NCBI GenBank assembly: GCA_023437715.1
Contig: JAEZFK010000051.1
Span: 1 to 57,601 of the forward strand
DNA length: 57,601 bases
Reading direction: 5' to 3'
Source of the DNA: Bacillota bacterium
GTDB lineage: Bacteria; Bacillota; Clostridia; Lachnospirales; Lachnospiraceae
Positions 50,851-57,601 of the stretch are shown here, in pieces. Within the stretch, counting starts at the first letter, position 1. Each line of letters opens with the position of its first letter. The position numbers and the translations under genes are program-made. Under the pieces are notes generated by a model. It ran no database searches. It was not told where the DNA came from and was given only the letters and a program-made list of their open reading frames with translations.

Positions 50851-52056
50851 ATGAAACCAATCGAATGGGCTGTAAACAAGATGCCGAAAACCGACGATAA
50901 GAATCTTTCCGTCATGGCTCTGGAAGAAATCAAGAAAGCGAGAACTTTCCATGAAAGCTTTCCCCAGTACAGCAAGACTCCTCTTGCAAAGCTGGATCAC
51001 ATGGCCGAATATTTAGGTCTTGGACAGGTTTTCTTAAAGGACGAATCTTACCGGTTCGGCTTAAACGCATTTAAGGTTCTGGGCGGTTCCTTTGCCATTG
51101 CCAAGTATATTGCACAGCAGACAGGGAAAGATGTATCTGAGCTTCCTTACAGCGTTCTCACTTCCGACGCTTTAAGAAAGGAATTCGGCCAGGCCACTTT
51201 CTTCACCGCAACAGACGGCAACCATGGCCGCGGAGTTGCCTGGGCTGCCAATAAGTTAGGCCAGAAAGCAGTTGTTTACATGCCAAAGGGTTCTACTATC
51301 ACCCGCTTCAACAACATCAAGTGCGAAGGCGCAGATGTTACCATTGAAGAAGTTAACTACGATGAATGCGTCCGCATGGCCGCAGATGCCGCTTCCAAAA
51401 CAAAGAACGGCGTTGTGGTACAGGATACCGCATGGGACGGCTACGAAGAGATTCCTGCCTGGATCATGCAGGGTTACGGAACCATGGCTATGGAAGCCGG
51501 CGAACAGCTGGAAGAATATGGCTGCGACAGACCGACCCACGTATTCGTTCAGGCCGGCGTAGGCTCTCTTGCCGGAGCGGTTCAGGGCTACTTTGTAAAC
51601 CGCTATCCTGAGAATCCGCCTACAGTTGTTGTTGTGGAAGCCGATGTTGCTGCCTGCCTCTATAAGGGAGCTGCTGCCGGCGACGGAAAGATCCGCATCG
51701 TAGACGGCGATATGCAGACCATTATGGCAGGTCTTGCCTGCGGCGAGCCCAACACCATCTCCTGGGATATCTTAAAGAACCATGTAGATACCTTTGTTTC
51801 CGCTCCTGACTGGGTTGCTGCCCAGGGCATGAGAATGCTGGCTGCACCGATTAAGGGCGACGTATCCGTTACTTCCGGTGAATCAGGCGCTGCTCCATTC
51901 GGAGTTCTGGCCTGCATCATGCTCCTTGACGAATACAAGGAATTAAGAGAGCATTTAAAACTCAACAAGGATTCAAAAGTTCTCCTCTTCTCAACCGAGG
52001 GCGACACCGATCCCGACCGCTTCAAAGCGATTGTCTGGGAAGGAAAAGAACGTTAG
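50851..52056 (+). CDS. ygeX: Diaminopropionate ammonia-lyase YgeX
   Basis: A 401-residue PLP enzyme that converts 2,3-diaminopropionate into pyruvate and two ammonia. The PLP lysine is Lys75 in FGLNAFKVLGG. FTATDGNHGRGVAWAA binds the phosphate or substrate, and VQAGVGSLAGAVQGYF is the glycine-rich loop. AAGGAG precedes the ATG at 50851. It follows the regulator by 44 bp. Codons are strongly biased, suggesting high expression. Confidence 0.96.
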   Translation: MKPIEWAVNKMPKTDDKNLSVMALEEIKKARTFHESFPQYSKTPLAKLDHMAEYLGLGQVFLKDESYRFGLNAFKVLGGSFAIAKYIAQQTGKDVSELPYSVLTSDALRKEFGQATFFTATDGNHGRGVAWAANKLGQKAVVYMPKGSTITRFNNIKCEGADVTIEEVNYDECVRMAADAASKTKNGVVVQDTAWDGYEEIPAWIMQGYGTMAMEAGEQLEEYGCDRPTHVFVQAGVGSLAGAVQGYFVNRYPENPPTVVVVEADVAACLYKGAAAGDGKIRIVDGDMQTIMAGLACGEPNTISWDILKNHVDTFVSAPDWVAAQGMRMLAAPIKGDVSVTSGESGAAPFGVLACIMLLDEYKELREHLKLNKDSKVLLFSTEGDTDPDRFKAIVWEGKER

Positions 52057-52102
52057 GCATTATTTTCTTAGTAAATAAAAATATAAACGGAGGTTTAAAG
52101 AA

Positions 52103-53413
52103 ATGGATTACAACAAAATCAAAGAAGCAGCACAAAATTATCAGGCTGACATGACAAAATTTTTACGGGAGATCGTAAAATTCCCAGGCGAAAGCTGCGA
52201 TGAGAAAGCTCACATCGACCGCATCGCTGAGGAAATGAGAAAGCTTGAATTCGACAAGGTTGTTATTGACGACATGGGTAACGTTCTTGGCTATATGGGA
52301 ACCGGCAAGACCTTAATCGGCTTTGACGCTCACATCGATACCGTTGGTATCGGCAACAAGAACAACTGGACCTTCGATCCATACGAAGGCTATGAGAATG
52401 ATACTGAAATCGGCGGCCGCGGCGTATCCGATCAGTGCGGCGGTCTCGTATCTGCTGTTTACGGCGCAAGAATCATGAAAGACTTAGGTCTTTTAAACGA
52501 CAAGTACACCGTTCTGGTTACCGGTACTGTTCAGGAAGAGGACTGCGACGGTCTTTGCTGGCAGTATATCATCAACGAAGATAAGGTTCGCCCTGACTTT
52601 GTTGTTTCTACAGAGCCTACTGACGGCGGCATCTACCGCGGACAGAGAGGACGTATGGAAATCCGCATCGATGTAAAGGGTATCTCCTGCCACGGTTCCG
52701 CACCAGAGCGCGGAGACAACGCTATTTACAAAATGGCTGATATTCTTCAGGATGTACGCGCTCTCAATGAGAACGATGCAGCTGATGACAAGGAAATCAA
52801 AGGCCTTGTAAAAATGCTTGACGAGAAATACAACAAGGAGTGGAAAGAAGCTAACTTCTTAGGCCGCGGAACTGTTACCGCTTCCGAGATCTTCTTCACC
52901 TCCCCAAGCCGCTGTGCAGTTGCTGACTCCTGTGCAGTATCCTTAGACCGCCGTATGACTGCAGGCGAGACATGGGAAAGCTGTTTAGAAGAAATCCGCA
53001 ACCTTCCAAACGTAAAGAAATACGGCGATGACGTAACTGTTTCCATGTATGAATATTCCCGTCCTTCCTATAAGGGACTTACTTATCCAATCGAGTGCTA
53101 CTTCCCGACATGGGTAATTCCGGAAGATCATGATGTTACAAAGGCTCTTGAGGACGCTTACAAGAACCTTTACGGCAATGAGAGAATCGGCGCAGACTTC
53201 ACTCTCGCAAAGAGAAAAGCTCGTCCTCTGACAGACAAGTGGACCTTCTCCACCAACGGCGTTTCCATCATGGGCCGTAACGGAATCCCATGTATCGGCT
53301 TCGGACCTGGTGCAGAGGATCAGGCTCATGCTCCTAACGAGATCACCTGGAAGCAGGATCTTGTAACATGCGCAGCTGTTTATGCAGCTCTTCCAACCAT
53401 TTACTGCAAGTAA
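52103..53413 (+). CDS. ygeY: M20-family hydrolase YgeY
   Basis: A 436-residue dinuclear metallohydrolase of the M20/ArgE group. Metal and catalytic motifs: IGFDAHIDTVG (His, Asp), GRGVSDQCGG, GTVQEEDCDG (Glu pair) and the dimer domain around VKGISCHGSAPERGDNA; the last ligand is in GAEDQAHAPNE. It belongs to the selenium-metabolism hydrolase family that always sits with ygeX and ygeW, probably cleaving an acylated or carbamoylated amino acid. ACGGAGG precedes the ATG. Confidence 0.94.
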   Translation: MDYNKIKEAAQNYQADMTKFLREIVKFPGESCDEKAHIDRIAEEMRKLEFDKVVIDDMGNVLGYMGTGKTLIGFDAHIDTVGIGNKNNWTFDPYEGYENDTEIGGRGVSDQCGGLVSAVYGARIMKDLGLLNDKYTVLVTGTVQEEDCDGLCWQYIINEDKVRPDFVVSTEPTDGGIYRGQRGRMEIRIDVKGISCHGSAPERGDNAIYKMADILQDVRALNENDAADDKEIKGLVKMLDEKYNKEWKEANFLGRGTVTASEIFFTSPSRCAVADSCAVSLDRRMTAGETWESCLEEIRNLPNVKKYGDDVTVSMYEYSRPSYKGLTYPIECYFPTWVIPEDHDVTKALEDAYKNLYGNERIGADFTLAKRKARPLTDKWTFSTNGVSIMGRNGIPCIGFGPGAEDQAHAPNEITWKQDLVTCAAVYAALPTIYCK

Positions 53414-53423
53414 TTTATTTCAT

Positions 53424-53480
53424 GCAGGCGGGCCAGGCGCTCTGCCCTGGCCTTAAGGATCATTTTTGCCGTCCGCCTGC
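53424..53480 (+). promoter_or_regulatory. Structured element between ygeY and ygeW
   Basis: Outer arms GCAGGCGG / CCGCCTGC (53424-53431 and 53473-53480) enclose an inner hairpin GGCCAGG / CCTGGCC (53431-53437 and 53446-53452). A T5 run (53463-53467) follows the inner hairpin, so it may be a partial terminator or processing site. Confidence 0.5.
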
Positions 53481-53570
53481 ATCCTTCCCGAATCATTTTA
53501 ATGACGGGCCGGCGGCATAAAGGATAAATACCAATAAAAAAAAGAAAATAATCAGGAGGCTACCACAATT

Positions 53571-54764
53571 ATGAAAACCTTACAGGATTACATCGACAAA
53601 CTGAATTCCTTAAACTTTAAGGAAATGTATGAGAACGACTTCTTCTTAACATGGGAAAAGACCAACGACGAGCTTGAGGCTGTTTGGACCATCGCTGACG
53701 CTCTTCGCTTCATGAGAGAAAACAACATCTCCACAAAAGTATTTGAAAGCGGCCTTGGAATCTCCTTATTCCGCGACAACTCCACACGTACCCGTTTCTC
53801 TTTCGCTTCTGCTTGTAACTTACTTGGTCTTGAAGTTCAGGATTTAGACGAGGGCAAGTCTCAGGTAGCTCACGGCGAGACTGTTCGCGAAACAGCTAAC
53901 ATGGTTTCTTTCATGGCTGATGTTATCGGTATCCGTGATGATATGTATATCGGCAAGGGAAATGCTTACATGCACGAGTTCATGGAAGCAGTTACTCAGG
54001 GTAACAAGGACGGCATCTTAGAGCAGAGACCTACCTTAGTAAACTTACAGTGCGATATCGACCATCCGACTCAGAGTATGGCTGATGCACTTCACATCAT
54101 CCACGAGATGGGCGGCCTTGAGAACTTAAAGGGCAAAAAGCTGGCTATGACATGGGCTTACTCTCCTTCCTACGGAAAGCCATTATCCGTTCCTCAGGGA
54201 ATCATCGGCTTAATGACACGTATGGGTATGGAAGTTGTTCTGGCTCATCCGGAAGGCTACGAGGTTATGCCTGAAGTTGTTGAAGTTGCTAAAAAGAACG
54301 CTGAAGCATCCGGCGGTTCTTTCCGTATTTCCAACGATATGGCTGACGCATTCAAGGATGCTGACGTTGTATATCCAAAGAGCTGGGCTCCATTCGCTGC
54401 TATGGAAAAGAGAACCAACCTTTATGCGGAAGGCGATTCCGACGGCATCAAGGCTCTTGAGAAAGAATTACTTGCTCAGAACGCAAACCACAAAGACTGG
54501 TGCTGCACTGAGGAATTAATGAAGACAACAAAAGATGGCAAGGCTCTTTACATGCACTGCTTACCAGCCGACATCAATGATGTAAGCTGCAAAGACGGTG
54601 AAGTAGAAGCTTCCGTATTCGATCGTTACCGTGATCCGTTATACAAAGAAGCCAGCTTCAAGCCATATGTAATCGCTGCTATGATCTTCTTAAGCAAATT
54701 TGAGAATCCACAGGAAATCTTAAAGAAGCTGGAAGCTAATAAGACACCAAGAATTTTTGAATAA
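53571..54764 (+). CDS. ygeW: Knotted carbamoyltransferase YgeW
   Basis: A 397-residue carbamoyltransferase of the aspartate/ornithine carbamoyltransferase fold. The carbamoyl-phosphate loop is FRDNSTRTRFSF, and the second is in MHCLPADINDVSC. HPTQSMADALHIIHE also matches. The natural acceptor of YgeW is debated; in this cluster it probably phosphorolyses a carbamoyl amino acid to give carbamoyl phosphate for the kinase that follows. CAGGAGG precedes the ATG. Codons are highly biased. Confidence 0.95.
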   Translation: MKTLQDYIDKLNSLNFKEMYENDFFLTWEKTNDELEAVWTIADALRFMRENNISTKVFESGLGISLFRDNSTRTRFSFASACNLLGLEVQDLDEGKSQVAHGETVRETANMVSFMADVIGIRDDMYIGKGNAYMHEFMEAVTQGNKDGILEQRPTLVNLQCDIDHPTQSMADALHIIHEMGGLENLKGKKLAMTWAYSPSYGKPLSVPQGIIGLMTRMGMEVVLAHPEGYEVMPEVVEVAKKNAEASGGSFRISNDMADAFKDADVVYPKSWAPFAAMEKRTNLYAEGDSDGIKALEKELLAQNANHKDWCCTEELMKTTKDGKALYMHCLPADINDVSCKDGEVEASVFDRYRDPLYKEASFKPYVIAAMIFLSKFENPQEILKKLEANKTPRIFE

Positions 54765-54804
54765 TTTCATATTGGGGAATCAACCCCATATTTAAAAATT
54801 CCAG

Positions 54805-54846
54805 GCGCACCTGTATCCGGCCGAATGGATACGGGTGTGCTTTTTG
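54805..54846 (+). terminator. Terminator between ygeW and the carbamate kinase gene
   Basis: A 14-bp stem with G.U pairs (GCGCACCTGTATCC / GGATACGGGTGTGC) is followed by T5. It suggests that carbamate kinase and the permease are partly independent of the yge genes. Confidence 0.8.
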
Positions 54847-54882
54847 TTCCAAAAAATTCTAAATTTGTAAGGGGATAAACAA

Positions 54883-55827
54883 ATGGAAAAGAAAAAAAGA
54901 ATTGTTATCGCATTAGGCGGCAATGCTTTAGGCAATACTCTTCCGGAGCAGATGACTGCAGTAAAAATCACAGCGAAAGCTATTGTTGATTTAATCCAGG
55001 AAGGCTGCGAAGTAGTTGTAGTTCACGGAAACGGGCCTCAGGTGGGCATGATCAACAACGCAATGAGCGCATTAACCAGAGAAGATCCGAAGCAGCCCAA
55101 CACTCCTCTCTCTGTCTGCGTAGCCATGAGCCAGGCTTATATCGGCTATGACTTACAGAACGCTTTAAGAGAAGAGCTTGTAAACCGCAATATCACCAAC
55201 ATTCCGGTAACCACCATGATCACACAGGTCCGTGTAAATGCAGATGATCCTGCATTTAACTCTCCTTCCAAGCCAATCGGCCATTTCATGACCGCCGAGG
55301 AAGCAAAGCTGGCTGAGGAGAAATACGGATACATCACAAAGGAAGATGCCGGACGCGGATACCGTCGTGTAGTGGCTTCTCCAAATCCTGCTGAAATCAT
55401 TGAAATCGGCGCAATCCGCTCTCTTGTAGAGGCAGGCCAGCTGGTTATCGCCTGCGGCGGCGGCGGAATTCCTGTAACCCTTCAGGGAAATCACTTAAAG
55501 GGCGCAAGCGCAGTTATCGATAAGGATTTCGCAAGCGAACTGCTGGCTGAGGAGCTGGATGCAGATTTCCTGATCATCCTTACAGCCGTTGAGAAAGTAG
55601 CTATCAACTACGGCAAGCCGGATGAGAAATGGCTGGATGATATCTCCACCGACGAAGCCCGCCAGTACATCGGCGAAGGACACTTTGCTCCTGGCTCCAT
55701 GCTTCCAAAGGTTCAGGCTGCTGTGAAATTCGCAGATTCCAAGGAAGGACGCAACGCGCTCATCACCTTACTGGAGAAAGCAAAAGAAGGAATTCTGGGC
55801 ACAACCGGAACTCATATTCACAAATAA
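54883..55827 (+). CDS. arcC: Carbamate kinase
   Basis: A 314-residue enzyme (YqeA/ArcC) making ATP and carbamate from carbamoyl phosphate and ADP. Motifs: ALGGNALGN, VHGNGPQVGMI, the long PSKPIGHF segment, IACGGGGIPV and the VIDKDFASELLAEEL block. Lengths and motifs are full. AAGGGG precedes the ATG. With YgeW upstream, it would recover ATP from ureido carbons of purines. Confidence 0.96.
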   Translation: MEKKKRIVIALGGNALGNTLPEQMTAVKITAKAIVDLIQEGCEVVVVHGNGPQVGMINNAMSALTREDPKQPNTPLSVCVAMSQAYIGYDLQNALREELVNRNITNIPVTTMITQVRVNADDPAFNSPSKPIGHFMTAEEAKLAEEKYGYITKEDAGRGYRRVVASPNPAEIIEIGAIRSLVEAGQLVIACGGGGIPVTLQGNHLKGASAVIDKDFASELLAEELDADFLIILTAVEKVAINYGKPDEKWLDDISTDEARQYIGEGHFAPGSMLPKVQAAVKFADSKEGRNALITLLEKAKEGILGTTGTHIHK

Positions 55828-55868
55828 TCAATTATAAATAATTTATACTTTATGGAGGGAGACTTGTC

Positions 55869-57209
55869 ATGAAGCAAAAAGATCATTCCTATGCTTCTAT
55901 CTTTGAACTGGACGGTATCCCGAAATTCTCTCAGGCATTACCTCTTGCCCTTCAACACGTGGTAGCTATGATCGTGGGATGCGTTACGCCTCCCCTGATC
56001 ATAGCTAATACCATTTCCCTTGACACGCCGGAAAGGGTAATTCTGATACAGGCCGCCCTGGTCGTATCCGCTTTATCCACCCTCTTACAGCTTTTTCCTC
56101 TGGGGAAAAGGGAGGGATTTCATTTAGGCTCTGCTCTGCCCGTCATGATGGGCGTCAGCTTTGCCTATGTTCCGACCATGCAGGCAATTGCAGAGGATTA
56201 CGGAATTTCAGCCATTTTAGGAGCGCAGATCGTGGGAGGCGTTGTTGCCTTTATCATCGGCCTGTGCATCATGCGTATACGCAAGTTTTTTCCTCCCCTC
56301 ATCACTGGAACGGTTGTGTTCACTATTGGACTCTCCCTGTACCCTACCGCCATTAACTACATGGCGGGGGGTGTTTCCAGTCCTGACTACGGTTCCTGGA
56401 AAAACTGGACTGTGGCTCTCATTACTTTAGCTGTCGTAACCATATTGAACCACTTTGGAAAAGGCATCTTTAAGCTGGCCTCCATCCTCATCGGCATTAT
56501 CGCAGGCTATATCATTTCCCTGTTTTTCCACATGGTGGATTTTTCGAGCATCGGCAGCTCCGCATTTTTTCAAGGGCCCCAGCCGCTCCACTTTGGGATC
56601 ACCTTTGATCCGTCCGCCTGTGTAGCCATTGCCATTCTGTTTTCCATCAATTCCATTCAGGCAATGGGGGATATGACCGCGACTACCATCGGCTCCATTG
56701 ACCGGGAGCCTACGGATAAAGAGCTTCAGGGAGGCATCATGGGTTATGGCGTCTCCAGCATTATAAGCTCTCTGCTGGGAGGTCTTCCAACAGGTACCTA
56801 TGGCCAGAACGTCGGTATTGTAACCACAACTAAAGTAATCAACCGCTGTGTAATGGGTCTGACCGCCCTGATTCTTCTCGCTGCCGGACTGGTGCCGAAA
56901 TTTTCTGCATTCCTCACCACCATTCCCCAGTGTGTTTTAGGAGGAGCTACCGTATCGGTATTCGCTTCCATCGCAATGACCGGTATGAAGCTGGTAACCT
57001 CGGAGGAGATGACCTACCGGAACTCTTCTATCGTGGGACTTGCTGCTGCCTTAGGCATGGGTATTTCCCAGGCCACTGCCTCTCTCCAGGCCTTTCCGGA
57101 ATGGGTTGTCACCATATTTGGCCGGTCTCCGGTTGTGGTGGCTACGATTGTGGCGATCTTTCTGAATATCATACTTCCGAAAGAAGATAAAAAGAAAAAT
57201 CAAGGTTAA
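55869..57209 (+). CDS. NCS2-family nucleobase (xanthine/urate-type) permease
   Basis: A 446-residue symporter with about 14 membrane segments. The NCS2 signature QNVGIVTTTKVINR (after GLPTGTYG) and the LQHVVAMIVG motif in helix 1 are clear. SINSIQAMGDMTA contains the conserved substrate-site region. It imports a purine base or urate with cations. Its place after the purine-degradation genes suggests xanthine or urate; no riboswitch is present. GGAGGG precedes the ATG. Confidence 0.92.
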   Translation: MKQKDHSYASIFELDGIPKFSQALPLALQHVVAMIVGCVTPPLIIANTISLDTPERVILIQAALVVSALSTLLQLFPLGKREGFHLGSALPVMMGVSFAYVPTMQAIAEDYGISAILGAQIVGGVVAFIIGLCIMRIRKFFPPLITGTVVFTIGLSLYPTAINYMAGGVSSPDYGSWKNWTVALITLAVVTILNHFGKGIFKLASILIGIIAGYIISLFFHMVDFSSIGSSAFFQGPQPLHFGITFDPSACVAIAILFSINSIQAMGDMTATTIGSIDREPTDKELQGGIMGYGVSSIISSLLGGLPTGTYGQNVGIVTTTKVINRCVMGLTALILLAAGLVPKFSAFLTTIPQCVLGGATVSVFASIAMTGMKLVTSEEMTYRNSSIVGLAAALGMGISQATASLQAFPEWVVTIFGRSPVVVATIVAIFLNIILPKEDKKKNQG

Positions 57210-57230
57210 TAGCTTCTGAAGAATTAAAAG

Positions 57231-57271
57231 GCAGTTGGAGACATCTTTTAGATGCTTCCGGCTGCTTTTTT
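57231..57271 (+). terminator. Terminator of the permease gene
   Basis: GCAGTTGGAGACATC / GATGCTTCCGGCTGC (with G.U pairs and a small internal mismatch) is followed by T6. Confidence 0.8.
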
Positions 57272-57303
57272 GCATCAAAACGTAAAATAAGACAGATAAA
57301 AAG

Positions 57304-57341
57304 AACAGGGCATGTTTTTTTACTGCATATCCTGTTTTTTT
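57304..57341. terminator. Bidirectional terminator before the leftward end gene
   Basis: Arms 57304-57314 and 57326-57336 (AACAGG core, two wobble positions) are followed by T run on the plus strand and by CTTTTTAT on the minus strand. It serves the leftward gene ending at 57375. Confidence 0.7.
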
Positions 57342-57374
57342 AAAGCCGTCTTTCGATCTTATACTCTTTCGCTT

Positions 57375-57601
57375 CTATACTTCCACGCTAAAATGTTCAA
57401 AGAGAATCCTCTCTGCCTCTGCACACCAAAGCCCACGGTTCTCTTTACACACCTCATCCAGCTTTTTAAATAAAGGATCTGTTTTCCCCAATTCCCCAAA
57501 GTCCTCAATGGCTGTCAGAGGCATGTCAAACTGGGTATAGGTCAGCTTCTTTCCTCCCGGAATCTTTGGAAGATTTAAAGTAGCTTCCGCAATGCTGTCA
57601 A
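57375..57601 (-). CDS. C-terminal part of an unrecognised protein (partial, window edge)
   Basis: An open minus-strand frame enters from the right edge and ends at TAG (57375-57377). The 75 visible residues include LPKIPGGKKLTYTQFDMPLTAIEDFGELG and end ENRGLWCAEAERILFEHFSVEV. It has a good codon pattern and a terminator follows, so it is a real gene end. I do not recognise the family. It converges on the permease gene. Confidence 0.65.
   Translation of the reverse strand, partial: DSIAEATLNLPKIPGGKKLTYTQFDMPLTAIEDFGELGKTDPLFKKLDEVCKENRGLWCAEAERILFEHFSVEV

Overview
The window looks like chromosome of an anaerobic Firmicute of the Lachnospiraceae (Clostridium cluster XIVa) type. This rests on strong AGGAGG ribosome-binding sites, TTGACA/TATAAT promoters with 17-bp spacers, U-tract terminators, YesM/YesN-type regulators beside sugar ABC importers, and lipoproteins with Thr/Ala-rich linkers. 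The organism name is inference; no rRNA gene is present.

Region by region: (1) 1-1540 holds the end of an IS21-like element, tRNA-Ala and an FMN-riboswitch-controlled riboflavin transporter (ribU). (2) 1547-3071 is a drug-efflux MFS gene preceded by a promoter, a 22-codon upstream ORF and a long inverted repeat. (3) 3136-12790 is a carbohydrate module: an unrecognised 809-residue protein, two permeases, a binding protein and a divergent YesN/YesM pair. A MATE pump follows. (4) 14357-21784 is a second carbohydrate module with a GH30 glycosidase. (5) 21958-26310 holds a DODA-type protein and a heterodimeric ABC exporter whose MarR repressor gene has collapsed. (6) 26501-27084 is scarred DNA with a repeat copy, a terminator and a methyltransferase remnant. 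(7) 27085-33205 is a LysR-controlled SsuABC/TauABC-like importer plus a divergent phosphodiesterase. (8) 33328-34803 holds class I aldolase and a flavin reductase.

(9) 34965-57209 is the main biological unit. A leftward operon of 13 genes starts at a consensus promoter (45277-45305) with a hydantoinase, then carries YqeC, YqeB and MocA (accessory proteins of selenium-dependent molybdenum hydroxylases), molybdate uptake (ModABC), a ModE-like regulator and molybdopterin genes (MoaA, MoaC, MogA, a MoeA variant, a MOSC protein). Next come ygfK and ssnA (leftward), a divergent YheO/DauR-like regulator, then ygeX, ygeY, ygeW, carbamate kinase and a xanthine/urate-type permease. By family knowledge this is an anaerobic purine (xanthine/urate) degradation set: permease uptake, ring opening by hydroxylase-type and amidohydrolase enzymes, diaminopropionate lyase giving pyruvate and ammonia, and carbamoyl transfer plus carbamate kinase giving ATP. 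The hydroxylase itself is not in the window.

The observations most worth a second look are: a possible three-way-junction RNA in the ssnA leader; a GAAAGAA x4 repeat abutting the modB start; matched LysR palindromes of form ACATAT-N7-ATATGT; the broken MarR gene with an intact operator; the upstream ORF before the efflux gene; and the unrecognised 809-residue protein.
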